This document shows positions 1-6,507 of a DNA stretch of 7,944 nt, piece after piece. Source of the DNA: Treponema sp. (GTDB lineage Bacteria > Spirochaetota > Spirochaetia > Treponematales > Treponemataceae). The notes beneath the pieces were generated by a model. It made no database searches, had not been told where the DNA came from, and saw nothing but the letters and a program-made list of their open reading frames with translations. The stretch spans positions 1 to 7,944 of the forward strand of contig JAGADS010000133.1 of NCBI GenBank assembly GCA_017613485.1, read 5' to 3'. The stretch's first letter is position 1, and each line of letters begins with the position of its first letter. Both the position numbers and the translations under genes were made by a program.

Positions 1-1359
1 CGGTGCCTCTTCTCCTTCTATTCCCCATTCGGCCAGCTTTCTTTGCAAAGTTTTTCTTCCGATTCCCAGTATTTCCGCCGTGCGTGTCTTGTTGTTTGCA
101 TTTGCAAGAAGCGTTTCCTGAATGATGATTTTCTCTGCCTCGTCAAGAGTAAGTCCCAGCGGTATGGCAAGGTTTTCCCCTGTGCTGCTGGAGCTTATTG
201 TAGGCGGTAAATCCTCCTGGGTAATCTCATCCCCACTACACATAACAACTGCCGCTTCCATACAGTTACGTAATTCACGGATGTTTCCGGGCCAGCTGTA
301 ATTGAACAGTGCGGTCTTTGCACGTTTGTCAACTGATTTTATGCTCTTGCCGTTCTCCTTATTGAATTCATCGAGGAAGGATGACACAAGAAGCGGTATG
401 TCCTCTTTTCTTTCCCTTAGCGGTGGAACCTGAATATGGATTACATTCAGTCTGTAATAAAGGTCCTCCCTGAACCTGCCTGCCTTTACTTCTTCCTCAA
501 GATTGCGGTTTGTTGCGGCAACTATCCTTACGTCAACCTCTATTGTCTGCTCACCACCGACACGCTCAAACTTTTTTTCCTGAAGCACCCTTAGTATTTT
601 TATCTGAACGTTCTGGTTGATTTCTCCTATCTCGTCAAGAAAAATTGTTCCGCCATGTGCAAGCTCAAAGCGTCCCTTCTGCATTTTGTCGGCACCTGTA
701 AATGCTCCTTTCTCATGTCCGAACAGCTCACTTTCCAAAAGGGTCTCGCTCAATGCCGCACAGTGCACTTTTATAAAGCTCTTGTCCCTGCGTGAAGAAA
801 GATTGTGAATCGCATTTGCAACAAGCTCCTTTCCGACTCCGCTTTCTCCTGTAATCAGGACATTTGCACGGGTGTTTGCGACTTTTTTTATAAGCTGCTG
901 AACTTTCTGCATTGCAGGAGAATTCCCTATCATTCCCTTGAGGACATTGTTTTTCTCCAGTTCTTTTTTTAGCTCCTGATGCTGGAGACTCATTTCCCTT
1001 CCTTCAAGAGCACGCTTTACGATTAAAGAAAGCTGGTCAAGGTTAAGCGGTTTTGTAAGGAAATCATAGGCACCATGTCTCATTGCATCAACTGCGCTGT
1101 CTATGCTTCCGTGGCCTGTAAGGATGATGACAGGAATTCCCGGTGTCTCCGAGCTTACTTTAGCAAGGACCTGTTCTCCGCTTATACCCGGCATCCTCAG
1201 GTCTGTGATTACAAGGTCTATGTCTCCTTTTTCAATCAATGCAAGACCTTCTTCTCCAGTGGCGGCTGTCTTTACGTTATAGTCCTCAAGCTCAAAGTTT
1301 GCGGCAAGTCCTTCCCGGATGTTCTTTTCATCATCAATTATCAGGAGTGTGAATTTCAT
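1..1359 (-). CDS. Sigma-54-dependent response regulator, NtrC/AtoC type (3' end cut by window edge)
   Basis: This is a DNA-binding transcription activator that, once phosphorylated by its partner kinase, would remodel sigma-54 RNA polymerase using ATP. The frame is open for 453 codons with no stop before the window edge. Visible parts are a receiver domain (about residues 1-120) with acidic D9/D10, phosphoacceptor D53, T81 and K103; an AAA+ domain with Walker A GESGVGKE at 171-178, the sigma-54 contact loop GAFTGA at 218-223 and Walker B FLDEIG at 240-245; and a Fis-type helix-turn-helix near 413-450 ending in GRKTLQRKL. NtrC relatives are of similar length, so probably only a few residues are missing. 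The ATG at 1359 overlaps the kinase stop as ATGA, with AGAGGA 9 nt upstream. Target promoters cannot be read from this window. The family assignment is very secure; the regulon is unknown. Confidence 0.96.
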   Translation of the reverse strand, partial: MKFTLLIIDDEKNIREGLAANFELEDYNVKTAATGEEGLALIEKGDIDLVITDLRMPGISGEQVLAKVSSETPGIPVIILTGHGSIDSAVDAMRHGAYDFLTKPLNLDQLSLIVKRALEGREMSLQHQELKKELEKNNVLKGMIGNSPAMQKVQQLIKKVANTRANVLITGESGVGKELVANAIHNLSSRRDKSFIKVHCAALSETLLESELFGHEKGAFTGADKMQKGRFELAHGGTIFLDEIGEINQNVQIKILRVLQEKKFERVGGEQTIEVDVRIVAATNRNLEEEVKAGRFREDLYYRLNVIHIQVPPLRERKEDIPLLVSSFLDEFNKENGKSIKSVDKRAKTALFNYSWPGNIRELRNCMEAAVVMCSGDEITQEDLPPTISSSSTGENLAIPLGLTLDEAEKIIIQETLLANANNKTRTAEILGIGRKTLQRKLAEWGIEGEEAP

Positions 1360-2621
1360 GCTTTGCTTTCCTCTTTTTGTCCTGAATTATCTGCAAGAAG
1401 CTTGATTTTGTTCTGCGGTACCGGGAGCTTTATTGTAAAGACAGTTCCGTGATCCTGAACTGATTTTACGTCTATGTCTCCGCGGAATTCCTTTATGATT
1501 TTGTAAACTGTCGTTAGTCCAAGTCCTGTGCCGTTTGCCTTTGTGGTGTAGTATGGCTCAAAGATATGTTCTGCTGTCTTGGCATCCATTCCGCAGCCGT
1601 TGTCGGCAATAGTCAGGTAATAAAAATCATTTTTGATGAATGTCTCAATTACTATTTCACCGAGTTTTGATTCCATGTCAGGATATCTTGCCTGGATTGC
1701 GTAAAGTGCATTCTGAGTGATGTTAATGATTACCTCTCGGAATAGTTTTTCGTCAAGCAAAAGCTTTGTGCTTCCGCTGGATAATTTTGTACTGAGCATG
1801 ATGTTCTTGTTCTCAAGCTCAGGACCGTAAAACTGGATAAAGGCAGAAAGGAGCTCGTCAGGATTAACAAGATGAAGGTTTGCCTGAACAGGTCTTACTG
1901 CAAAAAGAAAGTCAACTACTATTTTATTAAGGTTGTCAATCTCCTCGTTGATTACGGAAATGTAGTTCTCCATGAATTTCTCTGAGGGAAGCATGCCGTC
2001 TGATTTTCTTGCCTTTGCAACAGCTTTCTGCAATAGCTGAATGTGAATGCTTATGGCACCTAGCGGATTCTTTATCTCATGTGCAACTGAGGCCGCAAGA
2101 TTTGTAAGGCTTGCAAGACTTTCCATCCTGTGAAGGAGTATTTCCTGCTGCCTTTTTTCCGTGATGTCCTCTATTGTGATGATTGAGCCTGCTATGGTCG
2201 TGTCGGTTACCTCATCATCATCATTCCATTCTTTTTTTACAAGGGGAACAACTGTCAGCGTGATGAACCTGTAGCTGTCATTGTTCTGTATCGAGAATTC
2301 CTCGTTTACGTTTGTCCTTTCTTCCTCTGCGCATTTTTTTAGATAGCTTGAGACATCATTGTCAAGAATTTGCGTCCATACTGGCTCAGTATCTGCCTTT
2401 ATGTCAGAGCCGTGATTCCTGAACGGTAAAAGCCTTTCTGCTGATTTGTTAAGGTCGATTATTTTCCATGAACAGTCAACGATTATGAGGCCTGTGGAAA
2501 GACTTGATAGAATTGAATCCATCCTGTCTTTCTCGCTGATTATTGAATCTATGAAAGACGAAAGCTGCTCTGGGGATAGCTTGGAGATTTTTCGGGAAGC
2601 CTTTTTAACAAAGTCATTCAT
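1356..2621 (-). CDS. Soluble PAS-domain sensor histidine kinase, NtrB/AtoS type
   Basis: This is the partner kinase for the regulator that follows it. Numbered from the ATG at 2621 (421 aa), it has a PAS domain (about 30-155), a HisKA dimerisation helix with phospho-accepting H181 in the H-box (AHEIKNP), and an HATPase_c domain with N-box N304, the G1 motif DNGCG near 340-344, an F-box (FEPYYTT) near 354-360 and a G2 motif GTGLGL near 364-369. There is no signal peptide or membrane segment, so it should sense a cytoplasmic signal through the PAS domain or a protein partner, as NtrB does; the ligand cannot be told. A TTG one codon earlier (2624) would add one residue, but AAGGGAG sits 7 nt before the ATG, a better distance. 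The start overlaps the delta' gene by 8 nt and the stop overlaps the regulator start by 4 nt, which suggests translational coupling. Confidence 0.95.
   Translation of the reverse strand: MNDFVKKASRKISKLSPEQLSSFIDSIISEKDRMDSILSSLSTGLIIVDCSWKIIDLNKSAERLLPFRNHGSDIKADTEPVWTQILDNDVSSYLKKCAEEERTNVNEEFSIQNNDSYRFITLTVVPLVKKEWNDDDEVTDTTIAGSIITIEDITEKRQQEILLHRMESLASLTNLAASVAHEIKNPLGAISIHIQLLQKAVAKARKSDGMLPSEKFMENYISVINEEIDNLNKIVVDFLFAVRPVQANLHLVNPDELLSAFIQFYGPELENKNIMLSTKLSSGSTKLLLDEKLFREVIINITQNALYAIQARYPDMESKLGEIVIETFIKNDFYYLTIADNGCGMDAKTAEHIFEPYYTTKANGTGLGLTTVYKIIKEFRGDIDVKSVQDHGTVFTIKLPVPQNKIKLLADNSGQKEESKA
1369..1374 (-). promoter_or_regulatory. Ribosome binding site of the response regulator inside the kinase gene
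   Basis: AGAGGA on the minus strand is 9 nt before the ATG at 1359 and lies in the last codons of the kinase gene. With the ATGA overlap it supports coupled synthesis of kinase and regulator. Confidence 0.6.
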
Positions 2622-3864
2622 CAAATGTCTCCCTTAAAATGCCGCCGTGCATGCGGTTTATGAGCAGTATCTCGCGTGTAAGCTCTTCCAATGCTGATGA
2701 AGGTTTCTGACGGTAGAGGTTTACATCACTGTATATTTTCCTGAATTTATCAAGGAGCATGGCAGATGCCGATGAGCCCTGTGCGCTTTGAGCAAGAGGT
2801 TTTTGAATGGAGATAAGGTTTTCTATAAAAAGCTTGAAAAGTGCCTTTATATCGAAATTTCCGCATGATGAGACTATTGCCGGAATGTCAGGCACATGTC
2901 CCTGGGATGCTGTCTTGAAATATGAGATTGCATTTGCCCTTATGGTGGAGGGGTGGACCGGAAGGTAAATCTGAAGAAAATCGTTTATGCTGTCTGGTAC
3001 CGGTTTCCCGCGATATACGGAATCATAATGAAATACCCTGTTTATGACTTCCTGCTGCTGTTCTTTTGTGCGGTTAAAGAAATTATAGGTCCTGACCCTG
3101 GAAAGTATTGTGGGAAGAATTGCGCCTCTCTGTTCTGTTGTCAGTATGAATAGAACGTCAGCCGGAGGTTCCTCAAGAATTTTAAGGAGTGCATTACGCG
3201 GACTGTCTGCCATTTTATCTGCATTTTCAATTATGACGACTTTTTTGCCGCTGGTTGAGCTTAAGTGTGCCCAGGAAGAGATGTTCCTGATCTGGGAAAT
3301 TGGGAGTGTCTGATAGAGAAAGCTTGACTCAAGTTTTGACGTATGCTTTTCTATCTCATCAAGTATTTTACCAAGTTCCTCTGCATTCGGAAGTATTCTT
3401 GACGGCTCAAGATACTCGATGTTTTCATCGATGGACTGCAGTATAGGGGAGAATTTGGAAAGCTTGTCTTCTCCTTCCCAAAGAATTGGAGAGAATCTGT
3501 TTGTAAGTTTCCGTACAGCCCTCAGGTAAAGGTATCGTGATGCTTCCACATGGCTTGTTGCGTTTGCGTTTTGAGAAAGAAGGGTTGCTTTTGCGGCAGA
3601 GATTTCAAGTGTTCTTGATGAAGGGCCACAAAGAAGCAGTGACTGGCTTACCATTGCCTTGTGCTTTTTACATGAAGAGCAGGTACAGTTCCATGCCCCC
3701 TTGTCATTCCCAGAGCAGCTTACTATGCGGGCAAGTTCCAGTGCGGCAGTAAGTTTACCCGATCCTGCGGGACCTGCAAACAAAAGTGACGGTGGAAGAG
3801 AGTTTTTTGCTATGTCATCCGAAAGTAAGTCTGTTGCGCTCTGGTGAAGCACATTGTCAAACAT
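2614..3864 (-). CDS. holB: DNA polymerase III subunit delta' (clamp-loader AAA+ protein)
   Basis: This is probably the delta' subunit of the clamp loader, which helps gamma/tau open and load the beta clamp at replication forks. From the ATG at 3864 (416 aa) it shows a P-loop GPAGSGKLT at 31-39 (GKL rather than GKT/S, in keeping with delta' often being ATPase-inactive), a four-cysteine zinc module (C50, C60, C62, C65), a degenerate Walker B (VVIIENAD, 209-216), the family hallmark NALLKILEEPP at 224-234, and the sensor/finger motif LSR at 254-256 (normally SRC, here SRV). Between the zinc module and the QIR motif (191-193) lie about 100 residues beyond the usual family length. A TTG at 3879 is possible, but GGAGGA 4 nt before the ATG decides the start. 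It overlaps cvpA by 8 nt. A gamma/tau (DnaX) identity is less likely because there is no C-terminal extension and the Walker A is imperfect. Confidence 0.85.
   Translation of the reverse strand: MFDNVLHQSATDLLSDDIAKNSLPPSLLFAGPAGSGKLTAALELARIVSCSGNDKGAWNCTCSSCKKHKAMVSQSLLLCGPSSRTLEISAAKATLLSQNANATSHVEASRYLYLRAVRKLTNRFSPILWEGEDKLSKFSPILQSIDENIEYLEPSRILPNAEELGKILDEIEKHTSKLESSFLYQTLPISQIRNISSWAHLSSTSGKKVVIIENADKMADSPRNALLKILEEPPADVLFILTTEQRGAILPTILSRVRTYNFFNRTKEQQQEVINRVFHYDSVYRGKPVPDSINDFLQIYLPVHPSTIRANAISYFKTASQGHVPDIPAIVSSCGNFDIKALFKLFIENLISIQKPLAQSAQGSSASAMLLDKFRKIYSDVNLYRQKPSSALEELTREILLINRMHGGILRETFDE
2629..2635 (-). promoter_or_regulatory. Ribosome binding site deciding the histidine kinase start
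   Basis: AAGGGAG on the minus strand is 7 nt before the ATG at 2621 and 4 nt before the TTG at 2624. The ATG is both the better codon and the better spaced. The site lies within the 3' end of the delta' gene. Confidence 0.65.
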
Positions 3865-4339
3865 TTGTTCCTCCGACAACTTGAGATGCCGGTATCAATA
3901 TATTCTGATATAGTCTGAAGAACAGGCTGTTTTCAAGATATGGCTTGAAATCGTAGAACGGGAATTTCTTTAACACCCATATTATGATGCAGATCAATGC
4001 AAGGCTTTCGATTAAACCGAAAACTAAACCTAACGTTCGGTTAAGACCGTCAAGTATCTCATTATCAAACAGTTTTCCGATTATCACCTGAATGATTTTC
4101 ACGACTATAAAGAGGACTATGAAAAGCCCGAGGAATGCAACGGCAACTGCAACAACAGAATTCTTGATGTGAGGAGAAAGATATTCAGCTATCCTTCTGC
4201 AGAAGAGGAATGAACCGAATACGGCAACAAGTGGAGCTGCCTTGTCAAATACAGAATCAATGAATCCTTTTACAAGACCCATCACGATACATAAAATGAT
4301 TATGGCTATAAAAACCAAGTCTAAGATTGTAAATGTCAT
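3857..4339 (-). CDS. cvpA: CvpA family integral membrane protein
   Basis: This is a 160-residue inner-membrane protein of the CvpA family, named for colicin V production in E. coli; its molecular role is not firmly settled. Four hydrophobic spans are visible at about 4-22, 34-48, 61-88 and 103-123. The first is followed by the glycine-rich GLVKGF turn (21-26) typical of the family, and the LGLVFGLIESL stretch near 103-113 matches the family's conserved C-terminal helix. The length is normal. The ATG overlaps the murG stop as ATGA, and GGAAGG lies 6 nt upstream inside murG. The gene shares a transcript with murG and the delta' gene. The placement next to murG could mean an envelope role, but that is inference. 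Confidence 0.88.
   Translation of the reverse strand: MTFTILDLVFIAIIILCIVMGLVKGFIDSVFDKAAPLVAVFGSFLFCRRIAEYLSPHIKNSVVAVAVAFLGLFIVLFIVVKIIQVIIGKLFDNEILDGLNRTLGLVFGLIESLALICIIIWVLKKFPFYDFKPYLENSLFFRLYQNILIPASQVVGGTNV
3869..3874 (-). promoter_or_regulatory. Strong ribosome binding site deciding the delta' start
   Basis: GGAGGA, a near-perfect Shine-Dalgarno sequence, lies 4 nt before the ATG at 3864. The TTG at 3879 would place this site inside the coding region, so the shorter 416-residue product is favoured. The site is within the last codons of cvpA. Confidence 0.8.
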
Positions 4340-5481
4340 TTGATACCTTCCAATATGAAATTTGCTATTGTAACAGCGCTTTTTGTTTCACCTGTAAGTT
4401 TGCGGCATGAAAGAGAAAGCTCTTTTCTTTTATCCTCATCAAGCAATGAAGTAAGGCTTTCCTTTAGTTTTTCCTGTGTGGCATTTTCTCCGATGAGTGT
4501 GAGTGCAGCCCCTTTGCCTTCAAGATATTTGGCATTGTCAACCTGATCGCCTCTTGTTCCTGAACCGCACAAAGGAATGAGGAGTATAGGCTTTTCACAA
4601 ACCGCACATTCCCACAGAGAGTTTGCACCTGCCCTGGAAAGAACGACGTCGCTTGCCTGAATAACCCATGGCATTTGAGAATAAATGAATTCAAAAGGCT
4701 TATAATTTTCATCTGCCTTTTCAAAGGTCTCTGGATGTTCCTCTGCCCATTGCTTCCCTGTCTGATGGACGACAATAAAACGCTCGCACAGCCATTCAAG
4801 GTTCTCGCTTACCAGAGTGTTGATTTGGGTTGCACCTAGGCTTCCACCGATTACAAGAAGGACAGGCTTTTTGCTGTTTGCTTCAATTTTGAGGAATTCA
4901 AGTCCCTTGCCCCTGTTGTCTTCCCAGAATACCGGACGTACAGGATTCCCGGTGACAATGCATTTATCAACATCAGAAGGAAAGAATTTTTTTGTCTCCT
5001 CGTATGACAGAAGAATCTTTGAGGCATATTTTGAATTTAATCTTGTAGCAAGTCCTGGAGTAAAATCGCACTCATGGGTGTAGTAGGGGATTTTAAGTTT
5101 CTTTGCGGCACGGCATGGAGTCACGCTTACAAATCCGCCTTTGGAGAAAAGACAGACAGGTTTTGTTTTCCTCAATATTTTCTTTGACTCAAAATAACCT
5201 GATATAATCCTGAACAGATCTGTAAAATTCTTAAAAGAAAGATATCGCCTTAGTTTTCCGCAGGAGATTCCGTAGAACGAAGAAATGCTTCCTCCCTGGG
5301 ATACAAGGTTTTTTTCGATGATTGTCCTGTCAATTCCTGCCTTGTTTCCAATCCAGAAAATCTCTATCTTTATTCCTCTTTTCTCTGCCTCGGTTTTAAG
5401 CGCATCTGCCACCGCAATTCCGGGGTAAATATGTCCGCCGCTGCCACCGCCTGCAAAAACGACTTTGTATGTATCTTCCAT
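4336..5481 (-). CDS. murG: UDP-GlcNAc--lipid I N-acetylglucosaminyltransferase MurG
   Basis: MurG transfers GlcNAc from UDP-GlcNAc to lipid I, making lipid II on the cytoplasmic face of the membrane; this is the last cytoplasmic step of peptidoglycan synthesis. From the ATG at 5481 (381 aa) it has the N-terminal glycine-rich loop GGGSGGHIYPG (11-21) with H17, a second G-loop SKGGFVS (113-119), the HE motif (H136, E137) that here reads HECDFTPGLA rather than the commoner HEQN form, the C-domain loop GGSLGA (212-217), and the UDP-GlcNAc-binding region SRAGANSLWE (282-291) with E291, followed by GDQVDNA (311-317). The length is typical for GT28 MurG. A GTG at 5484 would add one residue, but AGAGGA lies 7 nt before the ATG, so I prefer the ATG. 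It starts 3 nt after the ankyrin gene's TAG and overlaps cvpA by 4 nt. Confidence 0.97.
   Translation of the reverse strand: MEDTYKVVFAGGGSGGHIYPGIAVADALKTEAEKRGIKIEIFWIGNKAGIDRTIIEKNLVSQGGSISSFYGISCGKLRRYLSFKNFTDLFRIISGYFESKKILRKTKPVCLFSKGGFVSVTPCRAAKKLKIPYYTHECDFTPGLATRLNSKYASKILLSYEETKKFFPSDVDKCIVTGNPVRPVFWEDNRGKGLEFLKIEANSKKPVLLVIGGSLGATQINTLVSENLEWLCERFIVVHQTGKQWAEEHPETFEKADENYKPFEFIYSQMPWVIQASDVVLSRAGANSLWECAVCEKPILLIPLCGSGTRGDQVDNAKYLEGKGAALTLIGENATQEKLKESLTSLLDEDKRKELSLSCRKLTGETKSAVTIANFILEGIK
4346..4351 (-). promoter_or_regulatory. Ribosome binding site of cvpA inside murG
   Basis: GGAAGG is 6 nt before the cvpA ATG (4339) and is formed by the last codons of murG. Together with the ATGA stop/start overlap, this points to translational coupling of the two genes. 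Confidence 0.65.
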
Positions 5482-5484
5482 CAC

Positions 5485-6420
5485 CTAATCCTCTTTTTTG
5501 GGATACTTTGCCATTATCTCAACCATGCCCGGTTTCTTGAACAGGTTTGCATATCCCCTTGCACTCATGCCCATGCTGTCGGCAAGGTCTGCGTCTGCCC
5601 CGCTCTTAAGCAAAAGCTCTACGATTTTCTCGTTTCCGTTTCCTACCGCAAGAACAAGAATCGGCTGTCCGTCTGAGCTTACTGTACTGAGGTCTGCTCC
5701 CTTCTCAACAAGGAATTTCGTGATGTCATAGTTTTTACGCCACACGGCATCCATTACCGCCGTATAACCCCTGTCACCTGATACTGCATTGATGTCGGCA
5801 CCCAGACCAAGAAGCCATTTAACCTGATCAAAATGATCTGACCTTACTGCAATGCTCAAAAGCGGGACACCCTCACCGGTCTTAGCGTTGACAGGCATTC
5901 CTGCGTCTATGAACATATTGTAAATCTCGGGTTTGTCCTTTTCAAGATAATAGGCAAAACTGTCTGCGGTAAAAGGTATTCCCATAGTCAAAAGCTTTAC
6001 AAGGGAATTATGTACGCTGTCCGTTTCCTTGAATGTCTTGAAATCTTTTTTCAGGGCAGAGAGAAGCTCCGTGAATTTTGCATAGATCCGCTTGGTTAGA
6101 GGTTCTTCCCTTTCTATTGCCTCCAGCCTCTGATTCTCTGAATTGCATTGAATTAATGTTACGCAGTTTTTACCTGCAAGAAATCCGAGTATGAATTTGT
6201 ATTCTTCAAAAGAAGCCAGTTTCTCGGCATCCAGAATTACGCAGTGGGTTGCCTTGCTGAGTGACCTTGAGCATTCCGTAAGCTCCTCATGGCTGAGTTC
6301 TGCAGAAATGAAAAGTTCGTCAGGCATCTCCTCTTTCTGCTTAAGAAGGAAGTCCTCGATTTTGCTTATGTTCTTGTTCTGTATGTCAGGAGCGATAATT
6401 AACCAGTTCATGCATTTCAT
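5485..6420 (-). CDS. Ankyrin-repeat protein with an alpha/beta N-terminal domain, possibly TIR-like
   Basis: This is the first gene of the leftward operon; the biological role is not recognised. The 311 residues split in two. Residues 1-125 look like an alternating alpha/beta domain: strand NWLIIAPD (5-12), a helix, then a run of about 35 residues from S53 (THCVILD strand 58-64, SFEEYKFILGFLAGKN at 70-85, strand CVTLI 86-90) that resembles the strand-serine-glutamate-helix arrangement of TIR or deoxyribosyltransferase-like folds. Residues 147-307 form ankyrin repeats of about 33-34 residues: a divergent one (147-183), three clear ones (185-218, 219-251, 252-284) with GAD/VNA-type turns, and a shortened cap (285-307). 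There is no signal peptide or membrane span, so it is probably a cytoplasmic protein-binding factor. Start choices are ATG 6420 or ATG 6411; neither has a Shine-Dalgarno sequence. The ankyrin call is firm and the N-terminal call tentative. Confidence 0.9.
   Translation of the reverse strand: MKCMNWLIIAPDIQNKNISKIEDFLLKQKEEMPDELFISAELSHEELTECSRSLSKATHCVILDAEKLASFEEYKFILGFLAGKNCVTLIQCNSENQRLEAIEREEPLTKRIYAKFTELLSALKKDFKTFKETDSVHNSLVKLLTMGIPFTADSFAYYLEKDKPEIYNMFIDAGMPVNAKTGEGVPLLSIAVRSDHFDQVKWLLGLGADINAVSGDRGYTAVMDAVWRKNYDITKFLVEKGADLSTVSSDGQPILVLAVGNGNEKIVELLLKSGADADLADSMGMSARGYANLFKKPGMVEIMAKYPKKED
5489..5494 (-). promoter_or_regulatory. Ribosome binding site deciding the murG start
   Basis: AGAGGA on the minus strand lies 7 nt before the ATG at 5481 but only 4 nt before the GTG at 5484, so the ATG is preferred. 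The site overlaps the last codons of the ankyrin gene. Confidence 0.7.
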
Positions 6421-6447
6421 TATAAACTATAGTGATGGTTTTAACAA
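6419..6447 (-). promoter_or_regulatory. Sigma-70-like promoter for the ankyrin-murG-cvpA-holB-kinase-regulator operon
   Basis: Read on the minus strand, TTGTTA (6447-6442, 4 of 6) lies 17 bp before a perfect TATAAT (6424-6419). The -10 overlaps the first ATG (6420), and the expected start of transcription is at about 6412-6411, on the second in-frame ATG (6411). An overlapping TATAGT (6431-6426) could act as the -10 instead and would start transcription close to 6420, although its -35 is poor. No other promoter is obvious in the tightly packed operon downstream. Confidence 0.5.
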
Positions 6448-6472
6448 GGTCTAAGGAACCGATGATGATAAG

Positions 6473-6501
6473 TTGAAAATTAGAGCATTTTCCTGTAATA
6501 T
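6473..6501 (+). promoter_or_regulatory. Sigma-70-like promoter for mnmA
   Basis: TTGAAA at 6473-6478 (5 of 6 to the -35 consensus) is followed after 17 bp by TAATAT at 6496-6501 (4 of 6 to the -10 consensus). The expected transcription start, 6-7 nt further on, falls at 6508, the A of the mnmA ATG. There is no sigma-54 type GG/GC pair here. It is a consensus match judged by eye and is not proof of use. Confidence 0.5.
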
Positions 6502-6507
6502 TCAGAT

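Noticed and set aside
1075..1452. 125-codon plus-strand open frame
   Set aside because: It lies opposite the receiver domain of the response regulator and the 3' end of the kinase, both of which have strong motif support. Its peptide is cysteine-rich with no recognisable domain, as expected for a shadow frame.
3865..3879. Longer delta' start at TTG 3879 (421 aa)
   Set aside because: It would bury the GGAGGA site inside the gene, while ATG 3864 lies 4 nt after that site.
4464..4799. 111-codon minus-strand open frame within murG in another frame
   Set aside because: murG is intact through this region with all motifs present; this frame has no domain and is a by-product of codon use.
5482..5484. 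GTG start for murG (382 aa)
   Set aside because: It is only 4 nt from AGAGGA; ATG 5481 has better spacing and is the commoner start codon.
6421..6460. Possible hairpin or operator (short palindrome ACTATAGT at 6426-6433 and GGTT/AACC arms)
   Set aside because: The arms are 3-4 bp and AT-rich and overlap the promoter hexamers; chance explains them.
6421..6507. Sigma-54 promoter or autoregulatory site for the NtrC-type regulator
   Set aside because: I looked for a GG/GC pair with -24/-12 spacing on both strands of the intergenic region and found none close to consensus.
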